NCBI RefSeq assembly: GCF_018614615.1 | Contig: NZ_JAGGOK010000038.1 | Span: 1 to 64,000 of the forward strand | Source: Streptomyces sp. ISL-100 | GTDB taxonomy: Bacteria; Actinomycetota; Actinomycetes; Streptomycetales; Streptomycetaceae | Direction: 5' to 3' | DNA: 64,000 nt | The notes under the pieces: model-generated | The model's input: only the letters and a program-made list of their open reading frames with translations | What the model was told of the DNA's origin: nothing | The model's database searches: none | Made by a program: the position numbers and the translations under genes | Part shown: in pieces, positions 39,848 to 49,224 of the stretch | Layout: every line of letters starts with the position of its first letter | How positions within the stretch are numbered: position 1 is the stretch's first letter

Positions 39848-40039
39848 CTAGCTCTCGTCGTCGCGGTGAGCGGACTCCTGGGCTCCCACATTGGGTGATG
39901 TCGCGTCGCCGGCCTCGCCGTCGTCCTCTCCGCGCGCGGGGTCGCGTTTCGCGGTGTGGGGACCCGCCTGCTTGACTTCTTCGGCGAGTTCCTCGGCGGC
40001 GGTGGCGGGCTCGGCGGGCTTGTCCCGGTGTTCGCCCAT
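39848..40039 (-). CDS. Small acidic, disordered conserved protein (63 aa)
   Basis: A 63-residue, highly charged protein with no hydrophobic segment (GEHRDKPAEPATAAEELAEE then VKQAGPHTAKRDPARGEDDG). ATG 40039 has a good GAGGAGC upstream, which supports it as a real gene. It is divergent from the SNF2 helicase. I do not recognise a function. Confidence 0.7.
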   Translation of the reverse strand: MGEHRDKPAEPATAAEELAEEVKQAGPHTAKRDPARGEDDGEAGDATSPNVGAQESAHRDDES

Positions 40040-40146
40040 GGGGCTGCTCCTCTTCCTCGCAAGAACGTGCCCGGGCCGGGTGCCTCATGCCGCGATGTTC
40101 ATGCGTACGCCTCCGCCCGCACCCGCGGCGGAGCCGTCCAGCACCA

Positions 40147-40169
40147 GTGTCAGACCCCGCCCGTAGACT
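40147..40169 (+). promoter_or_regulatory. Partial RecA-NDp/PafBC-like promoter before the SNF2 helicase
   Basis: GTGTCAGAC (40147-40155), eight bases, TAGACT (40164-40169). Core TGTCAG, spacing and -10 fit the damage promoter; the last two bases of the first element do not. The gene starts about 88 bases downstream. Confidence 0.4.
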
Positions 40170-40256
40170 CGCACGTGGACAGGAACACGAGCGCCACAAG
40201 CGCCACGAGCGCACGTGCGTGACCAACACGCGACCAGCGGGGACGGGGGTGAAGCC

Positions 40257-43154
40257 ATGACGACTACGGGACGTCGCGCCGCGGTCTTCCTTCCCGCAGA
40301 GCTGCCACGCGAAGGCAGGATCGCCCTCTGGGACCCAGAGGGAGGGGTACTCCCCGACGCCTCCGGGGAGATCACGGTCGTACTCCGTCACGGCGCCAGT
40401 GGCACCTCCGTACGCAGCCACACCGTGCCCGCCGTCCTCCTCTCCCTCTCGGAGGCCCTGCCACTGCTGGCCCGGGCACGCCACGATCCCGCCGCCCACC
40501 CCGCCACCCGCTGCTGGGGTGCGGCGGCGCTGCATGCCCTGCACCTCGCCGCGCGGGGCCGGCTGCTGCCCGGGCTGACCGCCGGGGACCACGACGCCTG
40601 GCGGGCCGGGCCGCTCGACGCCGACGACATCGCGCAGGTACGGGCCATCGCCGCGGCCATGCCCCCCGAGGCGCACGCCGTGCCGCTCCCCGGTCGTACG
40701 CCCCTCGAGGTGCCCGCCCCGGAGGCGCTGGTGAAGGCGTTCCTGGACGCGGTCGTGGACAACCTGCCCCGGACGCCCTCAGCGGCGTACGCGGTGGGCG
40801 CGCCCTTCGCGGCACGCGCCGCACAGCACCTTCCGGGCCTGCGGGAGTGGGCCGCGGAGATCGCGGCCGGGATGGACGCGGGGGTGCGCGTATCGCTGCG
40901 CCTCGACCTGTCCCAGTTCGAACTCTTCGACAGCGCGGCGAACGAGACGGGGGACGAGGAGACACCTGCGAGCGGGGACGGCCGAGCGGAGGACCGGGCA
41001 GAGGACCGGGCAGAGGACCGAGCCGAGCATCGAGCGGAGCGCCGAGCCGGCACAGCCCTCGTCCAGGTGCACAGCCTGGCCGACCCCACGCACGTCATCG
41101 ACGCCGGCGCCCTGTGGTCCGGCGGCGGCAGCGAAGGCTTCGGCCCGCGCGCCCGCATCGACGCGGTGCTGGCGCTGCGCCGCGCGGCGCGCGTGTGGCC
41201 GCCGCTCGGCCGTCTCCTCGAGCGCCCGGTTCCCGACGTACTGCCGCTGTCGGAGGACGAGTTGTACGAGCTGCTCGGCCCGGCGGCGGCCAGGCTCGGC
41301 GCGGCGGGCGTCATGGTCCACTGGCCCAGGGAGCTGGCCCGTACGCTCACGGCGACAGCGGTCGTACGCGCCGCGCCAGGGTCGGCGACCGACGGCACGC
41401 CCTTCTTCGACGCCCAGGAGCTCTTCGCCTTCAGCTGGCAGCTTGCGGTCGGCGGTGAGCCGCTCAGCGAGGCGGACATGGACGCACTCGCCGAGGCGCA
41501 CCGCCCGATCGTCCGGCTCCGGGACCAGTGGGTGGTGGTCGACCCGGCGCTCGTACGCAAGGCACGCAAGCGTGAACTGGGCCTGCTGCAGCCGGTGGAC
41601 GCGCTGGCGGCGGCTCTCACGGGCAGCGCGGAAGTCGACGGCGAGCAGGTCGAAGCAGTCCCGGTGGGTGCCTTGGCCGCACTCCGGGACCGCCTCACGG
41701 CCGGCACCGGCACCGGCACGGGCGCGCTCATCGCCCAGCCGCCCGGCCTCGATGCCACCCTGCGCGACTACCAGTTGCGCGGGCTCGCCTGGCTGGACCA
41801 GATGACCTCCCTCGGCCTCGGCGGCTGCCTCGCCGACGACATGGGGCTCGGTAAGACGATCACGGTCATCGCCCTCCACCTGCGCCGTGCCCGCAGCGCC
41901 CCCACGCTCGTCGTCTGCCCGGCGTCCCTCCTCGGCAACTGGCAGCGCGAGATCACACGCTTCGCACCCGGCGTCCCCGTCCGCCGCTTCCACGGCGCGG
42001 CCCGCACTCTGGACGACGCCAGCGAACCCGACGGCGGGTTCCTCCTCACGACGTACGGCACCATGCGCACCAGCGCCCCCGAACTGGCCGCCCACACCTG
42101 GGGGATGGTCGTCGCAGACGAGGCGCAGCACGTCAAGAACCCGTACTCCTCCACGGCGAAGGCGCTGCGCACCATCCCGGCCCCCGCGCGCATCGCGCTG
42201 ACGGGCACACCCGTCGAAAACAACCTCTCCGAGCTGTGGGCCCTCCTCGACTGGACGACGCCGGGCCTGCTCGGCCCGCTCAAGTCCTTCCGCGCCCGCC
42301 ACGCCCGCCTGGTCGAGAGCGGCGAGGACGAAGAGGCCTCCGAGCGCCTGGCTCGCCTGGCCCGCCCCTTCCTCCTCCGACGTAAGAAGTCCGACCCGGG
42401 CATCGTGCCGGAGCTGCCGCCCAAGACGGAGACCGACCACCCCGTCTCGCTCACCCGCGAACAGGCCTCCCTCTACGAAGCTTCCGTACGTGAATCGATG
42501 GCGGCCATCGAGGCGTCGGAGGGCATCGCGCGCCGAGGCCTCGTCATGAAGCTGCTCTCTTCCCTCAAGCAGATCTGCAATCATCCCGCGCAGTATCTGA
42601 AGGAGGACACACGGCGCCTCACCGGCCGTTCCGGCAAGCTCGAACTCCTCGACGAGCTCCTCGACACGATCCTGTCGGAGGGCGGTTCGGTCCTGATCTT
42701 CACCCAGTACGTGACCATGGCACGTCTGCTCGCCGACCACCTGACGGCCCGCGCGGTCCCCTCCCAACTCCTGCACGGCGGAACGCCCATCGCCCAGCGC
42801 GAGGAGATGGTCGACCGGTTCCAGTCTGCCGAGGTCCCCGTCTTCCTGCTCTCCCTCAAGGCGGCCGGCACCGGCCTGAACCTCACCCGGGCCGCCCACG
42901 TCATCCACTACGACCGCTGGTGGAACCCGGCGGTCGAGGACCAGGCGACCGACCGCGCGTACCGCATCGGCCAGACCCAGCCGGTGCAGGTGCACCGCCT
43001 GATCGCGGAAGGCACGGTGGAGGACCGTATCGCCGAACTGATCGCCTCCAAGCGGGCGTTGGCGGACGCGATTCTCGGCGGCGGAGAAGCAGCCCTGACA
43101 GAGCTCACCGACCGGGAACTCGCCGACCTGGTCTCACTGCGGAGGCCGGCATGA
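40257..43154 (+). CDS. SNF2-family DEAD/DEAH helicase
   Basis: A 965-residue SNF2/Rad54-like ATPase. After a 500-residue bacterial SNF2 N-terminal domain come GGCLADDMGLGKTITVIALH (motif I), TLVVCPASLLGNWQREI (Ia), VVADEAQHVKN (II), ALTGTPVENNLSELWALL (III), VLIFTQYVTMARLLADHL (IV), LLSLKAAGTGLNLTRA (V) and DQATDRAYRIGQTQPVQVHR (VI). It remodels DNA-protein complexes using ATP. An acidic RAED repeat lies near residues 243-262. ATG 40257 has GGTGAAG upstream; GTG 40215 is an alternative. It overlaps the SWIM gene by four bases. Confidence 0.95.
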   Translation: MTTTGRRAAVFLPAELPREGRIALWDPEGGVLPDASGEITVVLRHGASGTSVRSHTVPAVLLSLSEALPLLARARHDPAAHPATRCWGAAALHALHLAARGRLLPGLTAGDHDAWRAGPLDADDIAQVRAIAAAMPPEAHAVPLPGRTPLEVPAPEALVKAFLDAVVDNLPRTPSAAYAVGAPFAARAAQHLPGLREWAAEIAAGMDAGVRVSLRLDLSQFELFDSAANETGDEETPASGDGRAEDRAEDRAEDRAEHRAERRAGTALVQVHSLADPTHVIDAGALWSGGGSEGFGPRARIDAVLALRRAARVWPPLGRLLERPVPDVLPLSEDELYELLGPAAARLGAAGVMVHWPRELARTLTATAVVRAAPGSATDGTPFFDAQELFAFSWQLAVGGEPLSEADMDALAEAHRPIVRLRDQWVVVDPALVRKARKRELGLLQPVDALAAALTGSAEVDGEQVEAVPVGALAALRDRLTAGTGTGTGALIAQPPGLDATLRDYQLRGLAWLDQMTSLGLGGCLADDMGLGKTITVIALHLRRARSAPTLVVCPASLLGNWQREITRFAPGVPVRRFHGAARTLDDASEPDGGFLLTTYGTMRTSAPELAAHTWGMVVADEAQHVKNPYSSTAKALRTIPAPARIALTGTPVENNLSELWALLDWTTPGLLGPLKSFRARHARLVESGEDEEASERLARLARPFLLRRKKSDPGIVPELPPKTETDHPVSLTREQASLYEASVRESMAAIEASEGIARRGLVMKLLSSLKQICNHPAQYLKEDTRRLTGRSGKLELLDELLDTILSEGGSVLIFTQYVTMARLLADHLTARAVPSQLLHGGTPIAQREEMVDRFQSAEVPVFLLSLKAAGTGLNLTRAAHVIHYDRWWNPAVEDQATDRAYRIGQTQPVQVHRLIAEGTVEDRIAELIASKRALADAILGGGEAALTELTDRELADLVSLRRPA

Positions 43155-44362
43155 GCGCGAGCAGCAGCGGTGGGAGCCGTGGCAGCAGCTGGTGGGGCAA
43201 CGCGTGGGTCGAGGCCCTGGAAGCACTTTCACTCGACCCGGCCCGCCTGGCCCGTGGCCATACGTACGCCGGCGAGGGCAACGTCGGTGCGATCAGTGTG
43301 ACGCCGGGCCGGATCATCACGTACGTACGAGGCAGCCGTCCCCGCCCGTACCGTACGGAGATCCGCCTGCGCACGCTCTCCGACGAGGACTGGGACCGTT
43401 TCCTGGCCGTGGCGGCGGCCGACCCGTCCCACATGGCGGCCCTGCTCGACAAGGACATGCCGCACTCCCTGGTGGACTCGGCGGCCGAGGTGGGCGTGGA
43501 CCTGCTGCCGGCGCCCGGCGACCTGGTCCCGTCCTGCTCGTGCCCGGACCGCGGCCACCCCTGCAAGCACGCGGCGGCCCTCTGCTACGAGACCGCCCGT
43601 CTCCTGGACGCCGACCCGTTTGTCCTGCTCCTGATGCGCGGCAGGGCCGAGCGCGACGTCCTCGACGACCTCGCCCGCCGAAACGCCGCCCACTCCGCCC
43701 GCGAGAAGCCCGCACCGCCGCCCTTCCCCGGCGTACCGGCCACCACCGCCCTGACGCCGCGTACGCTCCCACCGCTCCCGGGCCCGCTGCCCGCACCCCC
43801 GCACCCCGGCCACGCCTCGGGCGCGTACCCGGGCACACGCGGCGCGCCCGACCCCCTGTCCCTGGACCTCCTCGTAACGGACGCGGCGGCCCGAGCCCAC
43901 ACGCTCCTCACCACCGGCACGGACCCCATCGCGACGCTCACCCCCTGGCAGGACGCGGTACGCCTGGCGGCAGCTCAACCCGGCTCCGGCCTGACGGCGG
44001 CCACCCGGAAGCTGTACGCCGCCCTGGCTTCGGCGAACGACCGCAGCCCGACCGACCTGGCCCGCGCGGTGGCCGCCTGGCAACAGGGCGGCCTGACCGG
44101 CCTCTCCGTGCTCGAAACCCCCTGGGACCCCCCGGCCGGCCCCTTCGACCGGGCCCGCCCGGCCCTACAGGCCGCCGACCTCCCCCGCCTGCGCCCCCAC
44201 CGCAACCGCCTCACCGACGCGGCACGAGGCATCCAACTCCGCCTGGGCCACGACGACCGCTGGTACCCCTACGAATCGGACCCGGGCACAGACGACTGGT
44301 GGCCGACGGGCCCCCCGGACGAAGACCCGGTGGGCGCACTGACGTCACTACTGGACGCCTGA
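43151..44362 (+). CDS. SWIM zinc-finger protein
   Basis: A 403-residue protein with a SWIM zinc finger, CSCPDRGHPCKHAAAL near residue 120 (CxC...CxH), preceded by the usual RGHTYAGEGNVGAISVTPG domain. After a Pro-rich linker comes a helical C-terminal region of unknown function. SWIM proteins bind DNA or proteins and, in actinobacteria, are typically encoded next to an SNF2 helicase. Here the ATG overlaps the helicase stop (ATGA), with GGAGG upstream, so the two are coupled and likely work together. Confidence 0.93.
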   Translation: MSASSSGGSRGSSWWGNAWVEALEALSLDPARLARGHTYAGEGNVGAISVTPGRIITYVRGSRPRPYRTEIRLRTLSDEDWDRFLAVAAADPSHMAALLDKDMPHSLVDSAAEVGVDLLPAPGDLVPSCSCPDRGHPCKHAAALCYETARLLDADPFVLLLMRGRAERDVLDDLARRNAAHSAREKPAPPPFPGVPATTALTPRTLPPLPGPLPAPPHPGHASGAYPGTRGAPDPLSLDLLVTDAAARAHTLLTTGTDPIATLTPWQDAVRLAAAQPGSGLTAATRKLYAALASANDRSPTDLARAVAAWQQGGLTGLSVLETPWDPPAGPFDRARPALQAADLPRLRPHRNRLTDAARGIQLRLGHDDRWYPYESDPGTDDWWPTGPPDEDPVGALTSLLDA

Positions 44363-44544
44363 CGCCGGGACGGCAGCCCACTGGGTATCGCGAGCGCAGC
44401 CGCGAACGGAGAAAGCGCTCGACAACAACAGGTGGAGCGAGCCAGGCTGCGCACATGCGAACCAAGCGATACGGCCGCTTTACCGCTGCCGACTTCTAGC
44501 ACGGCCACGCCGGAACGACCGGCGGCCCGTCGCCAGAGGCTCCC

Positions 44545-44922
44545 ATGTCCCGTACCGCCCACCACACTCCACTGAAGCACCGCGACACGAGCTGGTGGTC
44601 CACCGGATCCGCCCCCTGCACTTCGTGGACGGCCCATGCGGTCACGGACCTCCGCTACTCCAACGCGGAACTCCGTGCCGCCCACCGGGCAGGCCGCCGT
44701 CCCACCCCGGACCGCCTGACGCACACCCTTACGGCCTACACCTTCCCCCGCGCCTCGGGCACCCCGATCACCGGTCGCTCCGAACACGAGACCCAAGCCC
44801 GCGCCGCCCTCCACCGGTTCACCACCCGAGCCCGCAAACAACTCCGAGCTTCCTCCACCACCGCGGAGGACCTCGACCACCCGCCGACCCGCCACCGCCA
44901 TGCCTGCATCTGGCACGGGTAA
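44545..44922 (+). CDS. Conserved hypothetical protein (125 aa)
   Basis: A 125-residue basic protein rich in His, Arg and Thr. It starts MSRTAHHTPLKHRDTSWWST and ends HPPTRHRHACIWHG; the middle has VTDLRYSNAELRAAHRAGRR and TLTAYTFPRASG. The His-rich RHRHA end and repeated His/Arg suggest nucleic-acid or metal binding, but no domain is recognised. ATG 44545 has AGAGG upstream. It is convergent with the TerD-nuclease gene, 26 bases from its end. Confidence 0.65.
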   Translation: MSRTAHHTPLKHRDTSWWSTGSAPCTSWTAHAVTDLRYSNAELRAAHRAGRRPTPDRLTHTLTAYTFPRASGTPITGRSEHETQARAALHRFTTRARKQLRASSTTAEDLDHPPTRHRHACIWHG

Positions 44923-44948
44923 TTGCGGCATCCGCGCTGCCCGGCGGC

Positions 44949-46983
44949 TCAGGCCAGTGCGACCTGCGGCGACCGGCGATCGGTCCGCGGCTCCAAGTGC
45001 ACGATCACACTTGAGTAGAAGCGGTCCACCGCGTCGTCGACGCTGCGGATGAATCCGGACTCGGCGTTGCCGCGCGTGCTGCCCACGCTCTTGGAGAGAG
45101 ACAACCGGAAACCGGAAATCTGTCCGGCATTCCTCGGGACGAGATCTCCAGGTTCGGGCCGGAGCTTCTCCAGCGTGCCGCGCGGGCCCGCTCCCTGACC
45201 GTCCAGAAGCGTCTGAACGTGCAGGTCGGCCGGTGCTTCCACGAGCTGTTTCAGCAGACGCTTGACCCACGACGTCGATGGAAGTACGCAGCTTGCCCAA
45301 CCGGAGGTCGGCGGTGACAGCCAGAACTCCGGCCGCCCCGTCGATGCGGATTTCGGCGTGCAGCCGCCCGTCCTCACAGAAACGTTCCGCGAGGGCGGTG
45401 CGCCGGGACTGCGGGTCGGTTCCCCGCTTGGCGCGCTGGACCGGCATGACTTTCTCGCCCAGTTCACCGCCGAGCCTCAGGCACACCTGCCGGATGAGTC
45501 GTTCCCAGCTCTCGACCACGAGCACGGCGCGCTGGTCGCCCGGGCAGAGGGTCTCCTGGTCAATGCCGTTGCGTACCGGTACCCAGGCAGGTCCCATGTT
45601 CTGGAAACCGTGGCAACCGGAATTCTCGTGCTGGAGGTACTGGAGGAGCTCCTGAAGCATCCACGCGCGGATCTCGTTCCGTACCCCTTCGTGGCGGATC
45701 AACATCTGGGCCTGGTGGGTGACTTCGGCCCAGGAGAGATGCCACAGGGCGACTTTGTGTTTCCGGCGGCCGTCGATTTTGACATCGACGAGGGGGCTGC
45801 CTTCGAGCGCCACATCGTTGGAGAGCGTGATCACGGCTTCGTACCCGCGTCGGGCAGCGATGTCCATGTAGTCTTGGACCTGCTGCGCCTTGAGCGGATT
45901 GCCGTTGGTCTTGGTCTCCACCAGTGCTGTCCAGAGCTTGCCCGCGCGCTCGATACGGATGACGCCGTCCGGACGTCTCGGGCTGTCCCCGTTCGGCAGC
46001 GTGACTTCCGTGAACGTCTCGATGTGGCCGGACGGCGCGCCGAAGCCGGCAGTCAGCCTGCGGCCGAACTCCGGTACGTGGGCCATCACGGACAGCAGGA
46101 TCGAGGTTGCCCGGACCTCGCGTTCCCTGTCGTTCTTGAGGGACGAAGCGGGGAACAGCCGGGCGGCTCGCCAGGAGTCGTTCTCCGCCAGCGATTTCCT
46201 GGGGACCTTGGGGAGCGTGACCTTCTTCCTGGCGGTACGCAGCCGGCGCGCGGGAGGAGCGGGAGCAGGAGCCAGCTGAGCCGGGACGACCACCGGAACC
46301 TCGATCACCGGAACGTCCACGACGGGCACGGCCGGCCTCGGCGCCGGAACGACCGCCGAGGCCGGTACCGAGCCGGAGACATCCTCCGCCTCCTCTTGCG
46401 CGGCCCCAGCGGCCTCTGCGTCCTGTTCATCGCCATCGTCATCGTCGATCTCGATGCCGTAATCGGTGGCCAGCCCGGCCAGCCCCGTCTCGTAACCTTG
46501 CCCGACCGCCCGGAACTTCCACTCGTCGTTGCGCCGGTACATCTCGCCGAACACGAAGGCGCTCTCCACACTCGCCCCGGAGATCGAGAAGCCGAGGAGC
46601 CGCTCGCCGCCCGCGTCGGTCAGCGTGATCCGGAGGTTCTCCAACTGCCCGAATGCGGCACGCTGATGACGGCTGGCTGCGACCACGGCACGCTCGACGT
46701 CGGAGGGTAAGGCGGTGAGGTCCAGCTGGATGCGGTCCTCATTGCCGTTGCTGGTCGGCGTCTGACCGAGGAGCTGCACGCTGCCGTTGGCCGCGGCCGG
46801 GTTGTTGTAGAAGAAGAAGTCGGCGTTACTGCGCACCTTCCCGTCCGCACCCAGCAGCAGTACGGAAACGTCGGCGTCCCCGTCGCCGTCGGGGCTGCTC
46901 CATCCCAGGCTGACGGTGACGGATCCGGTGTTCTCGCTGAGAGCCGTCAGACCGACATTGGCGCCCTTGATCATCTCGTGCAC
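44949..46983 (-). pseudogene. TerD domain fused to a PD-(D/E)XK nuclease-like domain, C-terminal frameshift
   Basis: From GTG 46983 (GGGGGG upstream) the first 175 or so residues form a TerD stress domain (VTVSLGWSSPDGDGDADVSV, NADFFFYNNP, FVFGEMYRRNDEWKFRAVGQ). A Pro/Val-rich linker follows, then a second domain with D339 in RRPDGVIRI and E356-x-K358 in LVETKT, the spacing of a PD-(D/E)XK nuclease core, followed by EAVITLSNDVALEGSPLVDV and HENSGCHGFQNMGPAWVPVR. At 45270 the frame breaks: SIDV is followed, one base out of frame, by WVKRLLKQLVEAPADLHV, continuing to SVGSTRGNAESGFIRSVDDA and a stop at 44949. One extra or two missing bases explain this. The product could be a Ter-type stress effector. 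Confidence 0.75.
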
Positions 46984-47271
46984 GTGAAGCCCCCCAGGCG
47001 GTGCAAGGGCTGGCGGCGGAGCCTGCACAGCCCTCCCGGAACGCTTCCGGGGATACCCCCGGAAGCGAGAACCGAGCGTATCGGCCGAACCTGCTCCTAC
47101 GGCACATGCATGCACGAACTGGATAGACCAACGTGAGCAGAGGGCAGGGCCAACACGTCTGTGGTAACAGCCTCCTCCGTCTGCCGGGGAGCGCCGTCGA
47201 AGCCATGGGCTGGAGGAGCGGGAAGCTGGAGCGGCGGCGAGGGGCGTTGACGGCGCGGCGTGCCTCCGGGG
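46984..47271. other. Intergenic region upstream of the TerD-nuclease gene
   Basis: About 290 bases between the TerD-nuclease start and the DUF2293 stop. It has no supported gene. It must hold the TerD-nuclease promoter, but I see no clear -10/-35 pair. Confidence 0.4.
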
Positions 47272-47931
47272 CTATGGCGCCGCTCGCCAGGTGGCGAGGA
47301 CCGCCTCTATCGCAGGTGCCACCCTCGCCCGCGCCTTCCACCGCGGTACGCCGCTCATCAGCAGGCCGTCGTACGGCGTGTCCTCGTGGCGTATCGCGGC
47401 TCGGACCGCTGCCGTTATTGCTGCCTCGTCCAGGGCGCGGGCCGCCGCGCTGCGGCCCACCCGGCCGCTGCCGCGTTGTGAGGTGTGAGTGGCGATGGCC
47501 TGGGCTCGGTGGGGTGGGCAGGAGGGGAAGAGGTGGAGGATTTTGGTGGTCAGGGTAGCGGTGAAGCGTACGTCCTCGGCCGCGCGGCGGGTTGCGTCGC
47601 GGGCGCGGCGGCGGGCGCGGGAGTCCGCGTCCGCCAGGCAGGCGGATTCGGCGCGGGCGAGGGCGGTTTCCTCGACCAGGAGGCCCTGGCGCTCGTAGCG
47701 CTTGCGGCGTTTGTTGTGGCGGATGACTACCGCCCAGAGCGAGCTTGCCTCGCGGGCGCGGCGTGTCAGGGCCGTGTTGCCTCGTGGGAGGTAGACCAGG
47801 TGGGCCAGGTCCGCGCAGTCGAGGCAGATTACGGCGCTGAACTCGAGGATGTGGAAGCGGAGAGGGCCCTGTCGGCACTCCGCGCAGTGCCTCCGCTTGT
47901 GTAGTTCTGGTTCGATCACCACCAGGTCCAT
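47272..47931 (-). CDS. DUF2293 domain protein
   Basis: A 219-residue protein. The N-terminal third has a zinc-like Cys set (KRRHCAECRQG and VICLDCADLAH), the middle is a charged helix, and the C-terminal part (residues about 125-200: FTATLTTKILHLFPSCPPHR, RGSGRVGRS, AVRAAIRHEDTPYDGLL) is the DUF2293 domain, of unknown function. ATG 47931 is preferred over 47952: it lies 6 bases after a TACGCT -10 box and neither has a ribosome-binding site, so it is probably leaderless. The next gene upstream on the same strand ends 33 bases away. Confidence 0.85.
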   Translation of the reverse strand: MDLVVIEPELHKRRHCAECRQGPLRFHILEFSAVICLDCADLAHLVYLPRGNTALTRRAREASSLWAVVIRHNKRRKRYERQGLLVEETALARAESACLADADSRARRRARDATRRAAEDVRFTATLTTKILHLFPSCPPHRAQAIATHTSQRGSGRVGRSAAARALDEAAITAAVRAAIRHEDTPYDGLLMSGVPRWKARARVAPAIEAVLATWRAAP

Positions 47932-47937
47932 GCAGGG

Positions 47938-47968
47938 AGCGTACCCAAGCATGGAGGCCAGGTGTCAG
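47938..47968 (-). promoter_or_regulatory. Possible leaderless promoter of the DUF2293 gene
   Basis: On the minus strand CTGACA (47968-47963) and TACGCT (47943-47938) are 19 bases apart; the ATG begins 6 bases after the -10 box. The -35 overlaps the stop of the upstream gene. Confidence 0.4.
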
Positions 47969-48423
47969 CGCACGCTCGGCGCCGCTGCCTCGATGAACCT
48001 GGCCAACGCATTGTCCGCCTCCACGGAGCGGCGGGCGCGCTCGGACGCGTCCGTTGCCTCGTGCATGCAGTGCACGAAATCGAAGGCGGACAGGGCAAGT
48101 TGTACGACCTGCCTGCCCGCGCAGACCAGCTGGACCCGGATCAGCGCCTGCCGGGCGGCCGAGCGCTGTGCGTACGAGTCCAGGCGCGAGTTCCTGGCGT
48201 CGGCACTGTCCGGCGCCTCAGCCCTGCGGTGCCACCGGTCGTTCTGGGCGCGGCGGTAATCCACCAGGGCGCCGGCGAAGGCGCTGTACGTCGAGATCCG
48301 CTCCTGCCGGAGTTGTTCGGCGCGGGTGAGGGCGGCGGCCCGTTCTGCCGTCTGGCGCTGGAAAAAGTGGGTGGCGACCGAGCCGAGCAGGGTGCCTATT
48401 ACGGCGATGAGGGCTGTCCCCAT
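47965..48423 (-). CDS. Single-pass membrane protein of unknown function
   Basis: A 152-residue protein with one N-terminal membrane helix (MGTALIAVIGTLLGSVATHF) followed by a long charged helical region (RQTAERAAALTRAEQLRQER) that could form a coiled coil in the cytoplasm. This layout is frequent in actinobacteria and has no assigned function. ATG 48423 has GGGGGAG upstream; the much longer open frame is an antisense shadow of the next gene. It is divergent from the 245-aa gene at 48487. Confidence 0.75.
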   Translation of the reverse strand: MGTALIAVIGTLLGSVATHFFQRQTAERAAALTRAEQLRQERISTYSAFAGALVDYRRAQNDRWHRRAEAPDSADARNSRLDSYAQRSAARQALIRVQLVCAGRQVVQLALSAFDFVHCMHEATDASERARRSVEADNALARFIEAAAPSVR

Positions 48424-48486
48424 GGTGCGTACTCCCCCGAGGGCTTGAATAATCATTCGAGTACGGAAGTTGATGTTGCTAGCGTC

Positions 48487-49224
48487 ATGGACGTGGCGAA
48501 ACTCAATCAGATCATCGCAGTCGAGAAGGGCGTCAAGTCCAAGGCGCAGCAGGACCTGACCGTGGCTCAGCATGCCCTGCAGAAGCCTGCTCTGCTCGCG
48601 GGCATCTCGCGTACGTACCAGGCCAAGGACGAGGAGGGTGAGCAGCTTCCGCCCGAGTCCACGCGCGTTCAGGTCAAGGCCGAGGACGTACTGCGCGACA
48701 CCGCGAAGACGCTGACCCGGCTTTTCGACGTGACCGCCACCAAGGACTGGGCCAACTGCACCGCCCGCGCCGACGTGACCGTCGACGGCCGAGTGCTGGT
48801 GAGTGAGGCGCCTGTGTCCTACCTCCTCTTCCTGGAGAAGCAGTTGGCGGACATCAATGCCTTTGTGCGGAAGCTGCCGGTGCTCGACGCCTCTGAGGCG
48901 TGGACACTGGACCCGTCGACCGACGACTGGAAGACGGAAGCGGTACGGACACTCCGTACGAAGAAGGTGCCGCGCAACCATGTGAAGGCGGAGGCGACCG
49001 ACAAGCACCCGGCCCAGGTCGAGGTGTACTACGAGGACATTCCGGTTGGGTACTGGACAACCGTGAAGTTCTCCGGGGCGCTGACGGCCCGCCGCGTGAA
49101 CGAGCTGCTTGAGCGGGTGGAAAAGCTCCAGCAGGCTGTGAAGTTCGCGCGGGAAGAAGCGAACGGCGCAGAGGTCACGGACCAGCGGGTGGGAGACGCC
49201 GTCTTCGGCTACCTGTTCGGGTAG
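48487..49224 (+). CDS. Conserved hypothetical protein (245 aa, DUF7873-like)
   Basis: A 245-residue soluble protein, well formed and GC3-typical. It begins MDVAKLNQIIAVEKGVKSKA (helical), then QHALQKPALLAGISRTYQAK, a central segment VTATKDWANCTARADVTVDG, and VPRNHVKAEATDKHPAQVEV. The end is a helix (NELLERVEKLQQAVKFAREE) and GDAVFGYLFG. I believe this is a conserved actinobacterial family (DUF7873) without known function; the name is from memory. ATG 48487 has no strong ribosome-binding site. Confidence 0.75.
   Translation: MDVAKLNQIIAVEKGVKSKAQQDLTVAQHALQKPALLAGISRTYQAKDEEGEQLPPESTRVQVKAEDVLRDTAKTLTRLFDVTATKDWANCTARADVTVDGRVLVSEAPVSYLLFLEKQLADINAFVRKLPVLDASEAWTLDPSTDDWKTEAVRTLRTKKVPRNHVKAEATDKHPAQVEVYYEDIPVGYWTTVKFSGALTARRVNELLERVEKLQQAVKFAREEANGAEVTDQRVGDAVFGYLFG

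Noticed and set aside
44269..44948. Continuation of the TerD-nuclease frame across its own 3' end and the 125-aa gene
   Set aside because: Past 45270 the sequence becomes Gly/Arg-rich antisense shadow, while the other frame carries the conserved C-terminus; the extension results from the frameshift.
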